A stretch of 64,000 nucleotides of DNA, from positions 558,001 through 622,000 of the forward strand of contig SADC01001009.1 of assembly GCA_004194705.1 (NCBI GenBank), read 5' to 3'. This document shows positions 10,985-22,892 of the stretch, piece by piece (position 1 is the first letter of the stretch; every line of letters starts with the position of its first letter). The notes under the pieces were generated by a model. It was given only the letters and a program-made list of their open reading frames with translations. It ran no database searches and was not told the origin of the DNA. The stretch is from Ditylenchus dipsaci (taxonomy: Eukaryota > Nematoda > Chromadorea > Rhabditida > Anguinidae). Position numbers and translations under genes: made by a program.

Positions 10985-11420
10985 TCAAGTACAGCTCCCT
11001 TAATTGCCTAAATGACTGCCTGTTCCAAGCAACTTTCAGCCATCCACTTGACCAATAGCAACTCTATTTGCAGTTGTGCTTAATTGGCCATTTTCAGGTG
11101 AATGCCAATAGTAGTGGCAGTAGTGGGGTTTAATCCATAGCAACAAGAGGGATAATACTATCAGCAGAGGTCAAGTCTAGGTGTTCTTCCTTTGCTACAA
11201 GCTTGTTTGACTGGTGCTCCAGCCTCTTTCTCTTGATTCGATCAGTCAACATTGCCTTCCTATTATTGACTGACCAATCAACTTCCGGTCATGTATGCCT
11301 CTCTTATACTGCTCAATCTTACATATAGCCACTCAAAATCGCTATTGTTGTTGACTTTTGTTGAAGAGCAATGTTTTTTCTCCAGCAGATTGCAGAAAAG
11401 CGTACACATGTAGAAGGTGG
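10985..11420. other. Higher-complexity non-coding island
   Basis: No open frame and no repeat partner in the window. Balanced composition with recurring AGTCA/TGACT, CCAAT and AGTAGT words (GACTGACCAATCAAC near 11270). It looks like older unique sequence among transposons, perhaps regulatory; this is inference only. Confidence 0.35.
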
Positions 11421-11664
11421 CTATTTTATAAGTAAAATATAATGTATTTTAAATTACCTTTTTTGTTCTCAAATCCAGCTTATTTTTTAGATCCCCAAAA
11501 ATTGGAAAATTCTGAGATCGATCTCAAAATTTTCGTGTGCTCAGCAAAGATTTAAAAAGTGGAATCAGTAGAGCTTGTGAAAGTTAAGAAAACGCAATAA
11601 ACAGTTTTAGAAAATAAAGACTCTGGGCTGAACTATAGGTTCTCAAAGTCGAGGAGCCAATACC

Positions 11665-11875
11665 AGGGTACGTAACTGTACTTTTTGAAAAGATTTGTAC
11701 TTTTTCGAAGCCCCAAATATTTTTGAGATTTTACGTCAAAATCATTTTCCCCAGTGTTTGAAAATCAACGAGCGCTGAATAAAATGGAATTTTTTCAACG
11801 AAAAATGACCAAATTATACTTTCTTGGCCAAATGTACTTTTTTCAAAATTTGAATTAAGTACCCTGGCCAACATC
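11665..11875. mobile_element. Small MITE with CCAGGGTAC ends
   Basis: Left ACCAGGGTACGTAACTG and right ...TTAAGTACCCTGGCC are inverted, with TGTACTTTTT-type motifs inside both ends. About 210 bp, non-coding. Confidence 0.55.
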
Positions 11876-12016
11876 CGTATCTTTTTCAAATTTTTTTCAG
11901 GCTTAGGTTATAACTAGGCCAGCGTTTGTTAGCAGTGACTGATAAATTTCTTATGCACTTTTGGGGGGTCTGGAAAAAATATTAACATGGAGTGTAACTT
12001 TGCTTGCAAGCTTGTA

Positions 12017-12799
12017 ACTGGTGTCCCAAAAGTTCGGTATGGATTTTAAACCTAATATTTTTAAACAAAAGTTATATGTCGAAACAAAATTTCTTTTTAT
12101 ACAGTTTTGTAGCCTATTCATCCTCTTTCGAATGGTATATAAAGTTTTATTGGAATATTTTGGAAAAGCCATTATTTGGCTACAAACACATTGAAGTCAT
12201 TTTAGGATGTTGATAGGCATTTTATCACTTTAACTGATCAAAATTTCAATTGGAAGTTCAACGCTACAGCAAAAAAAAGCTTCATGTTGTAGCGCAGTTC
12301 AAGAACTACAAAACCCACTTTGCAGAAAAGCTTTTAAAATTTTGGTGTTGAGATATGGCTTTTTTGAAAAAATCAATTTCTTGAAAAGTGACTAAAATTC
12401 AGAAAAATTTGGAAAAAATTTGATTTTGGTCATTTTTTAAGAAATTGATTTTTTCAAAAGCCATATCTCAACACCCAAGTTTTTAAAAGCTTCTCTGTAA
12501 AGTGGGTTTTGTAGTTCTCGTACTGCGCTACAACATGGTGCTCTGATTTTGCTGTAGCGTTCAACTTCCAATTGAAATTTTGATCAGTTAAAGTGATAAA
12601 AATGCCTATAAACATCCTAAAATGATCTCACATGTGTTTGTAGCCAATAATGGCTTTTCCAAAATATTCAACAAAACTTTATATACCATTCGAAAGAGGA
12701 TGAATAGGCTACAAAACTGTATAAAATTTTTTTGTTTCGCCATAACTTTTGTTTAAAAATATTGGGTTTAAATCCATACCGAACTTTTAAGACACCAGT
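12017..12799. mobile_element. Long near-perfect palindrome (783 bp) with TA-flanked ends
   Basis: The two arms, each about 370-390 bp, are reverse complements around a centre near 12405. The ends read ACTGGTGTCCCAAAAGTTCG and its inverse, next to TA. Tc1/mariner-style MITE. An element with related arms (GCGCTACAA, TTTTGTAG, CATATCTCAACA) lies at 43600-43910. No coding sequence. Confidence 0.75.
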
Positions 12800-12940
12800 T
12801 AACTACGTAGTGTTTGTGGCTTTTGTAGGGTTTGAAAATGCGTAGAACTTTTTTCCAAATTGTAAGATAAAAAAGAAGCATAACATTTAATTACTTTATT
12901 TTAATTTTTTAAAATTGAGTGAAATTTTTCAAACAGTTAT

Positions 12941-13356
12941 GGCTCATTTATAAACGTTGTCGTTGGAAAAATGTTTTATAAAGGCATTTTTACGCCAACG
13001 ACAACGCCAACGACAACGACGACATATTTATAAAAAATCCAACGACAACGCCAACGACAACGGAAAATTTTTCTTCCAAATCAGACAAATTTTGCATTTT
13101 AAGTCAGAATTTTAAGGATTAAAATATTCTCCGCACGTTTTCACTCGAAAGCTCGACTAAAAATGCGAAATTTGTCCAATTTTGAATAAAAAATGTCGTT
13201 GTCCTTGGCGTCGTCGTTGTCGTTGGCGTTGTCGTTGGATTTTTTATAAATAGGTCGTCGTTGTCGTTGTCGTCGTCGTTGGCGAAAAAAAGGGTTTTAT
13301 AAAAAAAATATTCCAACGACAACGATGACGACAACGACAACGTTTATAAATGAGCC
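12941..13356. mobile_element. Foldback element with CAACGA minisatellite ends
   Basis: Inverted ends GGCTCATTTATAAACG enclose arrays of 6/12-bp CCAACGACAACG units on both sides (about 12957-13070 and 13196-13343), read in opposite orientations. About 416 bp, non-coding. No clear target duplication is visible. The design matches the other minisatellite-ended elements. Confidence 0.7.
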
Positions 13357-13394
13357 ATTACAAAGTCATTTTACAAAGGATAGTGGAATGAGAA

Positions 13395-13450
13395 TAATTG
13401 ATAATGAAAGTGGGATTGAACTACGATCTTGATGTTCATGGATCCTGCAC
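13395..13450 (-). repeat. tRNA-like 3' fragment (SINE remnant)
   Basis: Minus strand reads GTAGTTCAATCCCAC, a pol III B-box-like word. No A box or clover-leaf is evident, so this is a tRNA-derived repeat fragment, not a tRNA gene. Confidence 0.35.
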
Positions 13451-13689
13451 CTGTTTTCCTCAAAATAGTAATTAAATAGGGTTCGACATAAAGAGAAAGA
13501 TTTTAAAAAGGTTTTGTATTTAACCCATTAATAATCTTGCTATACAATTGGTATCAACTTCTTCGAATGTTTTCAAATTTTTTCAAAAATATTTTCTAGG
13601 ACTTAGTTTGAATAATCATGTACTTATTCTGCGAAGAAGAAACCAATTGAAATAGATCGATCTAGCAAATCGGCCTTAAAATCAGGTTC

Positions 13690-14094
13690 ACAATGAGTGT
13701 GAGACTAAGTGTGAGATTTGGGGTGTTTTTAACGCGGGAAGAGCTGTACTTTTATTTCACTGGAACTTTTTTTTGTTAGTAAAATTTTGTAGCTAAATTC
13801 AGGGCCTCAAAATGAGTTATTGACAAGCAAGATTTGATAAAAAGATCGGGTAAAAATGCTTAGGTGGAGCACACTCAGGCTCACGCTCCGACGATCTGAG
13901 TGTGGGCCTAAGCATTTTTACCACAATTTTTTTATCAGATGTTGCTTGTCAAAATCTCATTTTGAAGCACTGAATCTAAGCTACAAAATGGTACCAACAG
14001 AAAAAAAGTTCCAGATAAAAAAAAAAGTACAGCTCTTCCCGCATTAAAACACGCTAAATCTCGCACTCAGTCCCATACTCATTGTGAACGTGCC
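13690..14094. mobile_element. Palindromic MITE (about 405 bp)
   Basis: Arms of about 195 bp invert around 13890. TTCACAATGAGTGTGAGACT at the left matches the inverse near 14080, and CCTAAGCATTTTTACC matches near the centre. Non-coding. Confidence 0.7.
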
Positions 14095-14098
14095 TTAA

Positions 14099-14349
14099 AA
14101 GGGCGTGCCCGTGCGTTTCAAAATGTTAAGGCGGAGGAGCATTTTTTTGAATCTTTTTACCAGCATTTTTTGAATCTTTTTATTTTTAACTCGTTTTGCA
14201 TCAAATATAATATTGATGACCCTATGCCACTTTTAAAAACTAGGCAGAAAGCTTAAAAAATCTGGATGAGAACACATGTAAAACTTGATCGAGAAAGAAA
14301 AAGAAAGCTGGTTCCCGCATTTTCTCCGTGTCGGGCACGGGCATGCCCC
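14099..14349. mobile_element. TTAA-flanked MITE, 251 bp
   Basis: TTAA at 14095-14098 and 14350-14353. Ends AAGGGCGTGCCCGTGC and GCACGGGCATGCCCC are inverted. Shares the word TTTTTAAAAGTA/TACTTTTAAAAA and neighbouring sequence with the elements at 42807 and 54460. piggyBac-type non-autonomous element by its target site. Confidence 0.65.
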
Positions 14350-14555
14350 TTAAGTGTCCCACTAGGACGATTCCAAGGAGAAGGGTCGTTAAATTGAGGC
14401 TTTACTGTACTAAACTTATGCTGCTGAGCCCAAGCCAGCTAGAGAATTTTTTAAACATCTTCAGAATCGCTTTATTAATCCATGGTTATTTTTGTGGCTG
14501 AAAAAACACATAAAGCGAAAAAAATTGTCTGCCAACAAACTTATGCTACCACTGT

Positions 14556-15690
14556 ACAGGGTGTTTCAAAAAAAATTAGGGTTTTAAAGTAGAGCTATAG
14601 AAATTGCCGGACATATAGAAACCGGAATATTCCCGAAATATTTAGAAACATTGGAAACATAGGAAAATATATAGGAAATCTGGCTTTCTTTTCAATTTTA
14701 ACGTTCTGAATAAATTGTACGTATACAACGCAACAGCTTTATTTACACTCTCGATCGAACATAAGCATATCATCATCACTGCAAGCGACTTCTTCATTTT
14801 CTTGTTGCGACTCTTCCAACAGCTCTTCTTGCGCTTTTTCCGCTTCCTCATTGATATGCAATTTGAATAGATGGCGTATTCCAGCGTGAGATTGTGCTTG
14901 ATGTAGACTGGAGCTGACGACTCCGTTTAGCGATTATTTTGAGTTCAGTTTATTTTTTAGCTAACTTTTTTAAGCCAGAACTCAATTTTTATAACATATC
15001 TTTTCAACAACTATTAATGTTGAACATAATGGCATTATTGGATTTTTGTAGTTCAATTTCTAATTTCCGAAAAACAGCCTCTCAAAAAATAATCGCAAAG
15101 GGGATTTTCATTTTTAAGCTTGCGATTATTTTGCGATTAGTTTTGAGAGGTTTTTTTCGCAATAATTTTGATATAATTTTGACTATATGTTATATACCAA
15201 AAGGTAGCTCGATTAAAGTTAGCTCAGTAATGCAAAGTTTGTTTATCCACAGATTTTCGTTATCATCGTCAAATTGACCCGAAACATGACGTAAAATTAT
15301 TTTTTGATTGTTATTCTGTCGGAAATATCCCGAGAATATTCCTGTTGTACAACTCTATTTTAAGTGGCCATAACTTTTTTTATAGAGCGATGTTCGAAAT
15401 TCTGTTTTCGCCAATAGATTTTTCTCGCCGATAATATTTTTTAGTGTATAATGTCGAAAACAGGATTTTCGCTTGATCACCCCTGTGGTTTTGACCTTCC
15501 CCATTCGGAAGGCACCACAGACCACACCAAAACCGCAGGGTACTAAGTAAAAATCCTGTTTTAGACATCGTACACCAAAAATATTATCGGCGAGAAAAAT
15601 CGATCAGCGAAAACAAAATTTCGAAAATCGAACTATAAAAAAGTTATGGCCATTTTAAGACCCTAAAATTTCTTGAAACACCCTTTAGTA
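14556..15690. mobile_element. Composite element with AGGGTGTTTCAA ends and an internal palindrome
   Basis: Ends ACAGGGTGTTTCAAAAAAAA (left) and the inverse ...TTTCTTGAAACACCC (right), a mariner-like terminal type. The right third (about 15340-15690) is itself a palindrome around 15515 (TTATCGGCGAGAAAAAT and inverse). The left part carries a short acidic coding block at 14737-14945. Confidence 0.5.
14737..14945 (-). CDS. Short acidic C-terminal coding block, unrecognised
   Basis: The reading ...HAGIRHLFKLHINEEAEKAQ continues as EELLEESQQENEEV and CSDDDMLMFDRECK, then a stop. About 66 codons are open. It lies inside the 14556-15690 repeat, so it may be the tail of a decayed transposase. The tail is acidic, as in many Tigger/pogo transposases, but no catalytic motif is visible. 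Confidence 0.3.
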
Positions 15691-16263
15691 TCAATATAAT
15701 TACCAACTTTTGCCCAAAAATAACATTTTTGATTTTTTTACACAAGGATGCGCTTAGTGATATCTTTCGAGCATAAAAAATTGCCCGAAAATGGGTTAGA
15801 AGGAAAAATTTGTGTGCAACTCTTTTCGACCCTAAAAACCGGAAAAAGTTTAAAAAAAAACTTTTTTTTGGGTGCTCAATTGATATCTGAAAAGCAGAAT
15901 CTATAGCGCTCGTGGGAAGTAAGAAAAACAAATTTGCGAAATAATTTCTCTAGACTAAGATACAGGTCCTCAAGGAGGCTGTTTATTAAAGAGAGACTGA
16001 TTGATACAGTTAATACGGAAAGTCCTTCTATAAACTTAAGAAGGGGAGGGTATTTCAAATATGGCATCTAATTCTTTACTGAACTTTCAACTTATCGAGC
16101 ATACACAGGTTATTGAATTGATTTTTTTGGAATTTTTAAAATTTAAAACATTCTTGACTAATTTGTCTTCAAAAACGACATTTAGAAAAATTCAGAAAAT
16201 TCAAAATTCAGACATTTAGAAAAAAAAATGGTAGAAAAAGCCTACCAATTTTTAAAAGCATAC

Positions 16264-16426
16264 CTTGCTTAGGCCTGTTTGAGCTTGTAGCATTCAATAA
16301 GTTGACGTCGCAACTGAATATATTATCAGCTTTCTGGTTGATCTCGAGGAACGCAGCGGTAAGTACAGCCACAACAATCAAGGCCACAAAAATCAGCATG
16401 CAACAGAGGAGACATTCATTGGACAT
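16264..16426 (-). CDS. First exon of a membrane-anchored protein, unrecognised
   Basis: From an ATG at 16426 it encodes MSNECLLCCMLIFVALIVVA, then VLTAAFLEINQKADNIFSCD and more, ending at a good donor (CAAG then gtatgc). Residues about 5-28 form one hydrophobic segment preceded by cysteines, followed by a polar stretch with an N-glycosylation sequon (NAT). This suggests a signal anchor with an outside domain. The remaining exons should lie at lower coordinates on the minus strand; none could be identified. An open stretch at 15876-16067 (-) after a possible acceptor is a weak candidate. Confidence 0.45.
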
Positions 16427-16611
16427 GTTTGTGATGCAGTCGTCACTAATACACGCACTGCTAAATCTAATCTAAAAGTCGTTTTACGCTAATAAGAGCG
16501 TTTTGTTTAAAATTTCAAGCTGAACAAAATAGTAGAATAGAACTACGAAAAAGATTCATAACCATATTTTCTCGGTACTTACGTATTTTGAGGGCTCCTA
16601 TGTAAAGTCTT

Positions 16612-16743
16612 GGGCTTAGGCTAGGGCAGACCGGCGTATGTTAGAACGGACTAAAAAAGGTTTTTATTACTTTTTTTTTTAGTCAGAGAAACATGTTTGA
16701 GTCCGTTTTAACATACGCTGGCCCACCTTGCCTAAGCCGAAGA
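16612..16743. mobile_element. Palindromic MITE (CGTATGTTAGAACGGAC ends)
   Basis: Left CTTAGGCTAGGGCAGACCGG and right ...GGCCCACCTTGCCTAAG are inverted, with CGTATGTTA/TAACATACG and GGACT/AGTCC words pairing across a T-rich centre. About 130 bp, non-coding. Confidence 0.6.
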
Positions 16744-16846
16744 CTGATTCCGAGAAGTACTCTTGATCATAAAATGCATATAGAGACGTTTTTTGCCAAG
16801 TCCTATGATGATAACATGGCAAAGCAGCCAAATAAGTTACTTAATA

Positions 16847-16948
16847 CAGTCGACTGTCCCAATAACGAACCCCCTGGGGACCGGCTCTAGGTGTTCGTTA
16901 TTGAGAGAGTTCGTTATTCAGGGGGTTCGTTATTGGGAGAGTCGACTG
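16847..16948. mobile_element. pogo/Tigger-like MITE, 102 bp
   Basis: TA-flanked CAGTCGACTGTCCCAATAAC ... GAGTCGACTG. Contains the subterminal hairpin CCCTGGGGACCGGCTCTAGG shared with the copy at 57771-57957. Confidence 0.75.
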
Positions 16949-17190
16949 TACTTAGCCCCTGTATTTCCACTCCCAGTAACCCCTCAACCATTTTTAAATT
17001 TCTTTCTGGACCTTTTGAGTGTCGGACCGCGAGTGTCGCCACAAGTTTCCGGGCCGCAAGTGTCGTATAACCCAATTAATACTTGGAATAAAAAAACCAA
17101 TAGCACTTTTTCTGAAACTCATACTTTCACATATATTTTCAGTGTGAAATTATGAACAAAGCTCTACCATTACCACGAACCGGCTTTTAA

Positions 17191-17553
17191 AGGATCATGA
17201 AACTTAATAAGCACAGCAATGTGAGAAATTTAAATTTGTGCGGAACCACTCTAATTTTGCAAAAATTGTTTTCGAATTATTTTTTCGTTTGCCTTAAAAT
17301 TTTGAATTTCATTCACTATTCAATTTTAAACGCAGATTCATATAGAAAAGTTGTAAAGCCATGTAAGTGGGCTAACTCGACCGATTTGGCAATGTCAAGC
17401 AGCGTTGGGCTCGACTGGTAAATGGTTTAAAGTTTAGAAAAAAAATTTAAATTCAAACATAAAATAATTTGAGAACATTATTGACACAATTAGGGTGGTC
17501 CCGCGCGAATTTAAATTTCTCAAACTGCTGTGCTTATAAAGTTTCATCGTCCT
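17191..17553. mobile_element. TTAA-type MITE, 363 bp
   Basis: TTAA at 17187-17190 (right copy changed to TTGA). Inverted ends AGGATCATGAAACTT. The interior has CAGCGTTGGGCTCGACTGG, also present in the copies at 27968 and 39840. Confidence 0.65.
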
Positions 17554-17904
17554 TTGAGTGTGAAACAAAAGCCGTAAGAGTATTTTAAAAAATTCAAACA
17601 TATATTAAAAAAATAGAAGTCAAAACATAAAAAACAAGATTATCTGGGTTTGCTAACATAAGTTTTTCTGACGGCCCTCTCTGATTTTTGAACTGTTTTA
17701 ATGTAATTTTGTGTTTTATTTTTATAGATTAAAGCGGTCTTTTTCTTTTCTTATTCCAACTTGTTGTTCCAATTTGTTTACTATCAGAATCAAATTTTTA
17801 CAAACAGTGTTTAAGAGAACAATAATCTGTTTTTGGCAGTAAAAAAATATACTCTGCAATTTTTATTATTTTAAAAGTTTTAAATTAAAACAAATATTTG
17901 TGAC

Positions 17905-18020
17905 TAGCGTTGTCGAGTCGAGGCCTCGATTTCAAGTTTTGGACTCGAAAACTCGAAAATTTTCGAGTTTCGAGTCCTTTTTTCGAGTCGAGGCCTCGAA
18001 AATGTTCGAGGCCTCAACAA
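17905..18020. repeat. Palindromic repeat of TCGAGGCCTCGA units
   Basis: Alternating CGAGTCGAGGCCTCGA, ACTCGAAAACTCGAAAATTT and their inverses, bounded by GTTGTCGAG and CAACAATCC. Self-complementary over about 115 bp, probably a MITE. Confidence 0.5.
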
Positions 18021-18579
18021 TCCTAGTTGTGACTTAGAAAGCTTGAGAGACGGGAGACACACCACTTCTTTTTTTCTTTATCTTGAATACAGACTTTCAG
18101 ACCCATATATGCAAGAGCAACACACGTTTGAATCGCTAGGAGCCAAAATTTAATTCAAACACAGCAGACAACATCAACTTTTTGCCATATAAAGTGTATA
18201 AATCCCTATACAAAGTGACAAAATGACTTAATATTTATGTTTGAAATATCGTTTTATAGCCATGTTTTGATCTGTTTACTTACTAAAGTCAAAAAAATAA
18301 GTCAAGATATAAAAAAACATAATTAATTTTCTAAAATTTCAAAAATAATTGAAAACTTGGTGTGTTACTTCTTCGACGAAGAAAAAGCTATTTGTTGTAT
18401 TACTTTTTCTTTTTTATTATATTTCTGTAATAATAAAGTTGTGTTCAATATTTATTAGAATATAACCACCCTCTCTAATTAACCCACTCTCTCTCGTAAA
18501 CCGGGGGAGGTTTAAAAATAAACCCACTGGTGATTTGATTGTAATAAATACGGTTTCTTTTACTTTAAGAAAAATGAAT

Positions 18580-19187
18580 ATTTTGTACTCATTTGAGCGA
18601 AACTCATTTGGGCGCCCTCGTTTGTGCGCCCTCATTTGGGCGCCCTCATTTGTGCGCCCTCATTTGGGCGCCATTATTATATAGTGATTTTCAACCTCAA
18701 CCGTGATTTTCAACCTCCAACCTCAGTGTTCCAGATCCACTTTCAATGGTCTAGATCTACTTTTCAATAGTTCAGATCTACCCTCAGCGGTCCTTGACCA
18801 ATTCATCCTTGGTGAATTCACCCTCTAAGGTGTTCCAACCAGAACTTCAGTGAAATTTTTTCCAAGTAAAAGGACACTTCGCAACTTCGGTTTTTTCAAA
18901 TTATATTTTTTCTATGTTTCAGTTTTGCTGGATGTCTCATGTACTAGCACGCTTGGTTTTGGATACGATAGAATGGTTTCTAATTATTTTTGACAAAATC
19001 TAAAATTTTTGGATTGTGGAGCTGGATACTCTTTGTAGGCCCTTTTTAGGCACCCTTTTAGGCAGGTACCTGATGGTTAAAATGCTAGCCCGGAGGTTAA
19101 CATAGCCTTTTCAGACTATTTAAATAATTTAACAATCACTATATAATAATGGCAACCAAATGAGTTGCGCCCAAATGAGTACGAACC
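18580..19187. mobile_element. Foldback element (CTCATTTGGGCGCC family)
   Basis: Left array at 18588-18672 (about six copies of CTCATTTGGGCGCC) followed by ATTATTATATAGTG; right side CACTATATAATAATGG then the inverted, shorter array, ending GAGTACGAACC. Same family as 4366-5151. Interior non-coding. No target duplication is clear. Confidence 0.65.
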
Positions 19188-19221
19188 TTAAAACTGCTGT
19201 GCAAGAAAACTTAATCGGATC

Positions 19222-19375
19222 AATTTTGGAACACCCACCCCAGTCAATTTCGGTTCGAAAAATTTCAAATTTTCGATAAATGCCAAAAAAAGCAAAAAAT
19301 GTTTATTTACAAAAAAATCACCTTGGGGGACCAAAGCAAATTTCTGGGTTGGGTGTTCCGAAATTTAGCCACTTA
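19222..19375. mobile_element. Small MITE with GGAACACCCA ends
   Basis: TTTTGGAACACCCACCCCAG (left) pairs with CTGGGTTGGGTGTTCCGAAA (right). About 150 bp, A-rich centre. Confidence 0.55.
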
Positions 19376-19639
19376 ATTTTTAGATTAATTGCTAATTTAA
19401 AAAAAATTGCTGTCAGCTGCTGAAAAAAGATCGCCGAATTTCCCGTACGAGGTGCAACCATGCAACTTCCTAAAGATCACGCAAATTCCTGGTCATGGAA
19501 GTTGATAAAGCTGTCAATAATGTTTTTAAATTATTTTTTGTTGCATTATAAATATTTTTCCTATTTTTTTCAGCGGCTTTTTGCTTTCCCAACAAACTAC
19601 ATGCCTGAAAGAATAAACTACTGTAGGCAAATCTCCATC

Positions 19640-20575
19640 CAGAGCACTAAAAGTTGATCCCGCAACTAAGCTTATGCACTCGTTGTGCTGCTGCTGCCAA
19701 ACAGCAATGCCATTAAACCTATCGTAATCTCCAAGCAACAGCCGCTGTTTGTAAATTGCCCTTCTGGTCTACACCCATCCAGCCACATTTCATTGTGGTG
19801 AACCTTCTGGCCATTGCAAAAAGAATAGATTTATGAGGCCTGCGCAACAGCTAAACCAGGAAAAAAAGTTTTTTGTGGGATTGTTGGCCCTAAATTGATG
19901 AACATTTGTGGGAGACCCATCAAGTTTTTGGCTTGGTATCCCTTGTGATGGTTTATGGCACTGGGATGGACGATCACAGGAAGCAACTCACATTTTTAGG
20001 GCTATTCACTTCTGTTTGACTAATTGTTGTGGGTGTGGACGACAAGATGATTGCAACACCACTCACTGAAAATGGATTTATTGGCATTTTCAACTTAGGA
20101 GCGATTGCACAATATCTGTTTGGAAGGAAATGACTGCATGAATTCCTGGAGAATTGGCTTAATTACTTTTTATGCATTGGACAGAGCCATGAGTATTTTG
20201 CACGACATCAAGAGCATTTTACGATTGCAAAGGTTTTTTTGAAATAATTTTGGAAACCTGTAAATTGTAAACTGTGAACCTATTAATGTCGACAATGATT
20301 ACATTATAGCAATATAATGCATTTCGATCAAAGCTATAGCTAAGCCGGTAAACTGAAAGAATTAACGATTTTAATTCAGAATAATAGGTATGACCAGGCC
20401 TCGTAAGACGATAGTCATTCACAAAATTATAATTTTCATAATTTAGCTTAGCTTACAGTTTTATCTTTGAATGTGATCAAGTTCCAATTCTACCAATTCT
20501 CTATTGCCTCATTTGTTAGAACAAGATATCAGATAAGTATGTCATGCGTTCTAGTATTCCCTCGATTGGTCAGGG
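19640..20575. other. Non-coding island, then AT-rich unique sequence
   Basis: 19640-20180 has mixed composition and no repeat partner (GCTGCTGCTGCC, CATTCATTGTGG-like words). 20180-20575 is AT-richer. No splice-bounded open frames were seen. Possible old unique or regulatory DNA. Confidence 0.3.
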
Positions 20576-20840
20576 TAGAATTTTCGACCCTAGTTTAGAA
20601 TACCCCCCCCTCCCATAAATTTTTTACTTTTAAAAGTTAAGTAAAGAGTGCACAAATATTTGTCCCAGACCCCAGGAAAAGTACTTGAGACATTTATTAG
20701 TCACAACTTCCGTACGCTGACCTACCCCTGAGCCTAAGTGCTAATCCTAAACTTGTCGTTTTGAAGGGTAATTACAGCGATTTCGGGAGGGTTAAAACAC
20801 CTTACGAACGTCCCAATATTTTAGCTTTTATCTAAAGATT
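20575..20840. repeat. Dispersed repeat (family of 10518 and 55165)
   Basis: Contains the C-run CCCCCCCCTCCC, GTCCCAGACCCC, CTTCCGTACGCTGACC and CTAATCCTAAACTTGTCG, collinear with the other copies. Confidence 0.55.
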
Positions 20841-20929
20841 GGTATATAACTATTAGAATAGAACTCTAAAACATATTGACCCTCCCCCTTCTTTTTAATA
20901 GAATTGCGAATAGCAGCCGCAAAAAGAAA

Positions 20930-21185
20930 AAAAAAGTTCAAACAAAGCACTCATCCATCTTATCTCAGTCAATTGGTTAGTAGTACTACAAAAGGAGAAG
21001 CAGCCTCCAAACCTATCCGCCAGTTGTAATCCTGCCCCTCAATGCTCTTGGCATACGGTTGTTATATTCCTGTCCCTCTCCCAGTTAGCTCTGTGTGTAA
21101 CTGATAGGCCGCCGCCGCCAATGCCCAGTCCTCCTCCTCTTCTAAAAAGAGGGTCACGAACTTTGGAGGAATTCATATTTCACTG
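20930..21185. other. Non-coding island
   Basis: Mixed composition with CAGTCAATTGGTTAGTAG, GCCGCCGCCGCC and CTCCTCCTC words; no coding potential and no repeat partner. Confidence 0.3.
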
Positions 21186-22466
21186 GAGACTTCTTTAAAA
21201 ATGCCGAAAAGTGCTTTTGTTTTTTTGTATGTAGACAAACACTTGATTTCTTTAATTTATTTATTTTCTCTCAAGACAAAAGTCAAATTAATACAGTTTA
21301 TTACACAAGCAAAAAAATATAAGTGGTAGAATAACGTGAAAAAAAATGCCTTGAAAAATAGAAAAAGCAGAGGAAAAATGTTTTTATCCCGATTCACTGA
21401 AGCACAATTTAGTGAAGGTTGAGATTGTTTGGTGGGTAGTTGTGGGCAAAACAGTAAAAATAGGTATCCACTTGGGGTAGTAGCTACAATCAAAATATTC
21501 GCGGATAAATCCGTCGATTTCTACTACTATCCCCGGCAAAATTGTTTTTGGTGGGCGCTCTGAATTCGGAAGAAGCTAACCTTAGAAAAAAATTAATTTT
21601 AAAATTTTTTACAAAAATTTTTTTTTGGGTTGTGAAAAACAAAAGTCGATGAATTTAAATCCACTCTATTAACTGGACATAGAGCAGTTCTTGGTGGTTT
21701 CCAACATTTACATTCGTTTTTGTTACTTTTTTCTAAAAGTACCTAACTAACTTTTTAAAATTACAAAACATTTACTGTGTTGCCCGAAATTGTTGCTTTT
21801 GAGGAAAATATATCGAAGTTCACATGAAATAACAAAAATTGCAAAATGACCAGAGAACACTTTATAAAAGTGCGATAATATTGTTGAAGAAGCATTCTTC
21901 TCTTCTTATTATGTGGTAATGACAATTAAGTATGGGATAGTTTCAACCAATAATAATAAATAGGTGGAAGTAGTCAAGTGAGGAGAGAAGATGACACACT
22001 CAAATCAGACAAACAAAATATTAGCATTGGGAATGGATTTGGACTCCAAATTTGCAGACAAAGGCTCAATAAAATATTTGCATGAATTAGAAAAAAATTT
22101 AAATTGTCTTGAAAAAGCAACAAAAGCGGTTAAATTTTGGAATATTCACAAATTTTATTTACTGCTTTTTTTCATAAATGTTTAACCAATTAGTTGCTTT
22201 TCAAAACATTTAAATGGTGAAAAGAGACTCATTTCACAAGTACTTACAGAGATGAGATTTTTCGTTTTATGATTGCACAATCAAACAACAGGAAAAAGCA
22301 CACAACAGCAAAAGCCAATACATCCGAGCAATTACAGCACCAAACAATTGCTGCTGTATTTTGCAGCATATCAGTCATAATGGTTAGCAAGACAAATATT
22401 CATCCAACAAAACTTTTTCCACACCTTCAATTCTTGCTTTCAATGTTAAAAAATTGACCACAACTA
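21186..22466. other. AT-rich stretch, no gene seen
   Basis: A 64-codon open frame at 21991-22185 (+) and a 62-codon one at 22269-22457 (+) lack motifs and splice context. Nothing else is supported. Confidence 0.3.
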
Positions 22467-22892
22467 CAGTCAAACCTCGATTTAGTGGCACCCCAAAAGT
22501 TCGTTCCCGCCTAGGGTCCGACACTTTTTTTAACCCAATTTTCGAAATACTTTATCGATTCTGTTAGCACAGTCTGGTCGCAAATATCGTAAGGATTCCG
22601 ATTTCACCGATCGTTTTTTTAAAAGAAAACAAAATTTGGGTTAAAAAGTAAAACCTCGATATAGTGGCACCTGTTTTCAAAAAAGGGTGCCACTATATCG
22701 AGGTTTTACTTTTTTACCCCAAAATTTGTTTACTTTTCAAAAAACGATCGGCGAAATCGGAATCCTCACGATATTTGCGACCAGACTGTCATAACAGAAT
22801 CGATAAAATATTTTGAAAATTGGGTTAAAAAAAGTGTCGGACCCTAGGCGGGAACGAACTTTTGGGGGTGCCACTAAATCGAGGTTTGACTG
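22467..22892. mobile_element. pogo/Tigger-like MITE, 426 bp, near-perfect palindrome
   Basis: TA-flanked CAGTCAAACCTCGATTTAGT ... TTTGACTG. The arms, about 210 bp each, include GTTCGTTCCCGCCTAGG and ACCGATCGTTTTTT. The centre reads GGCACC then TTTTC and GGGTGCC. The best-preserved member of this family here. Confidence 0.85.

Noticed and set aside
14939..15277. 112-codon open frame on plus
   Set aside because: Hydrophobic AT-driven translation inside a palindromic repeat; no support.
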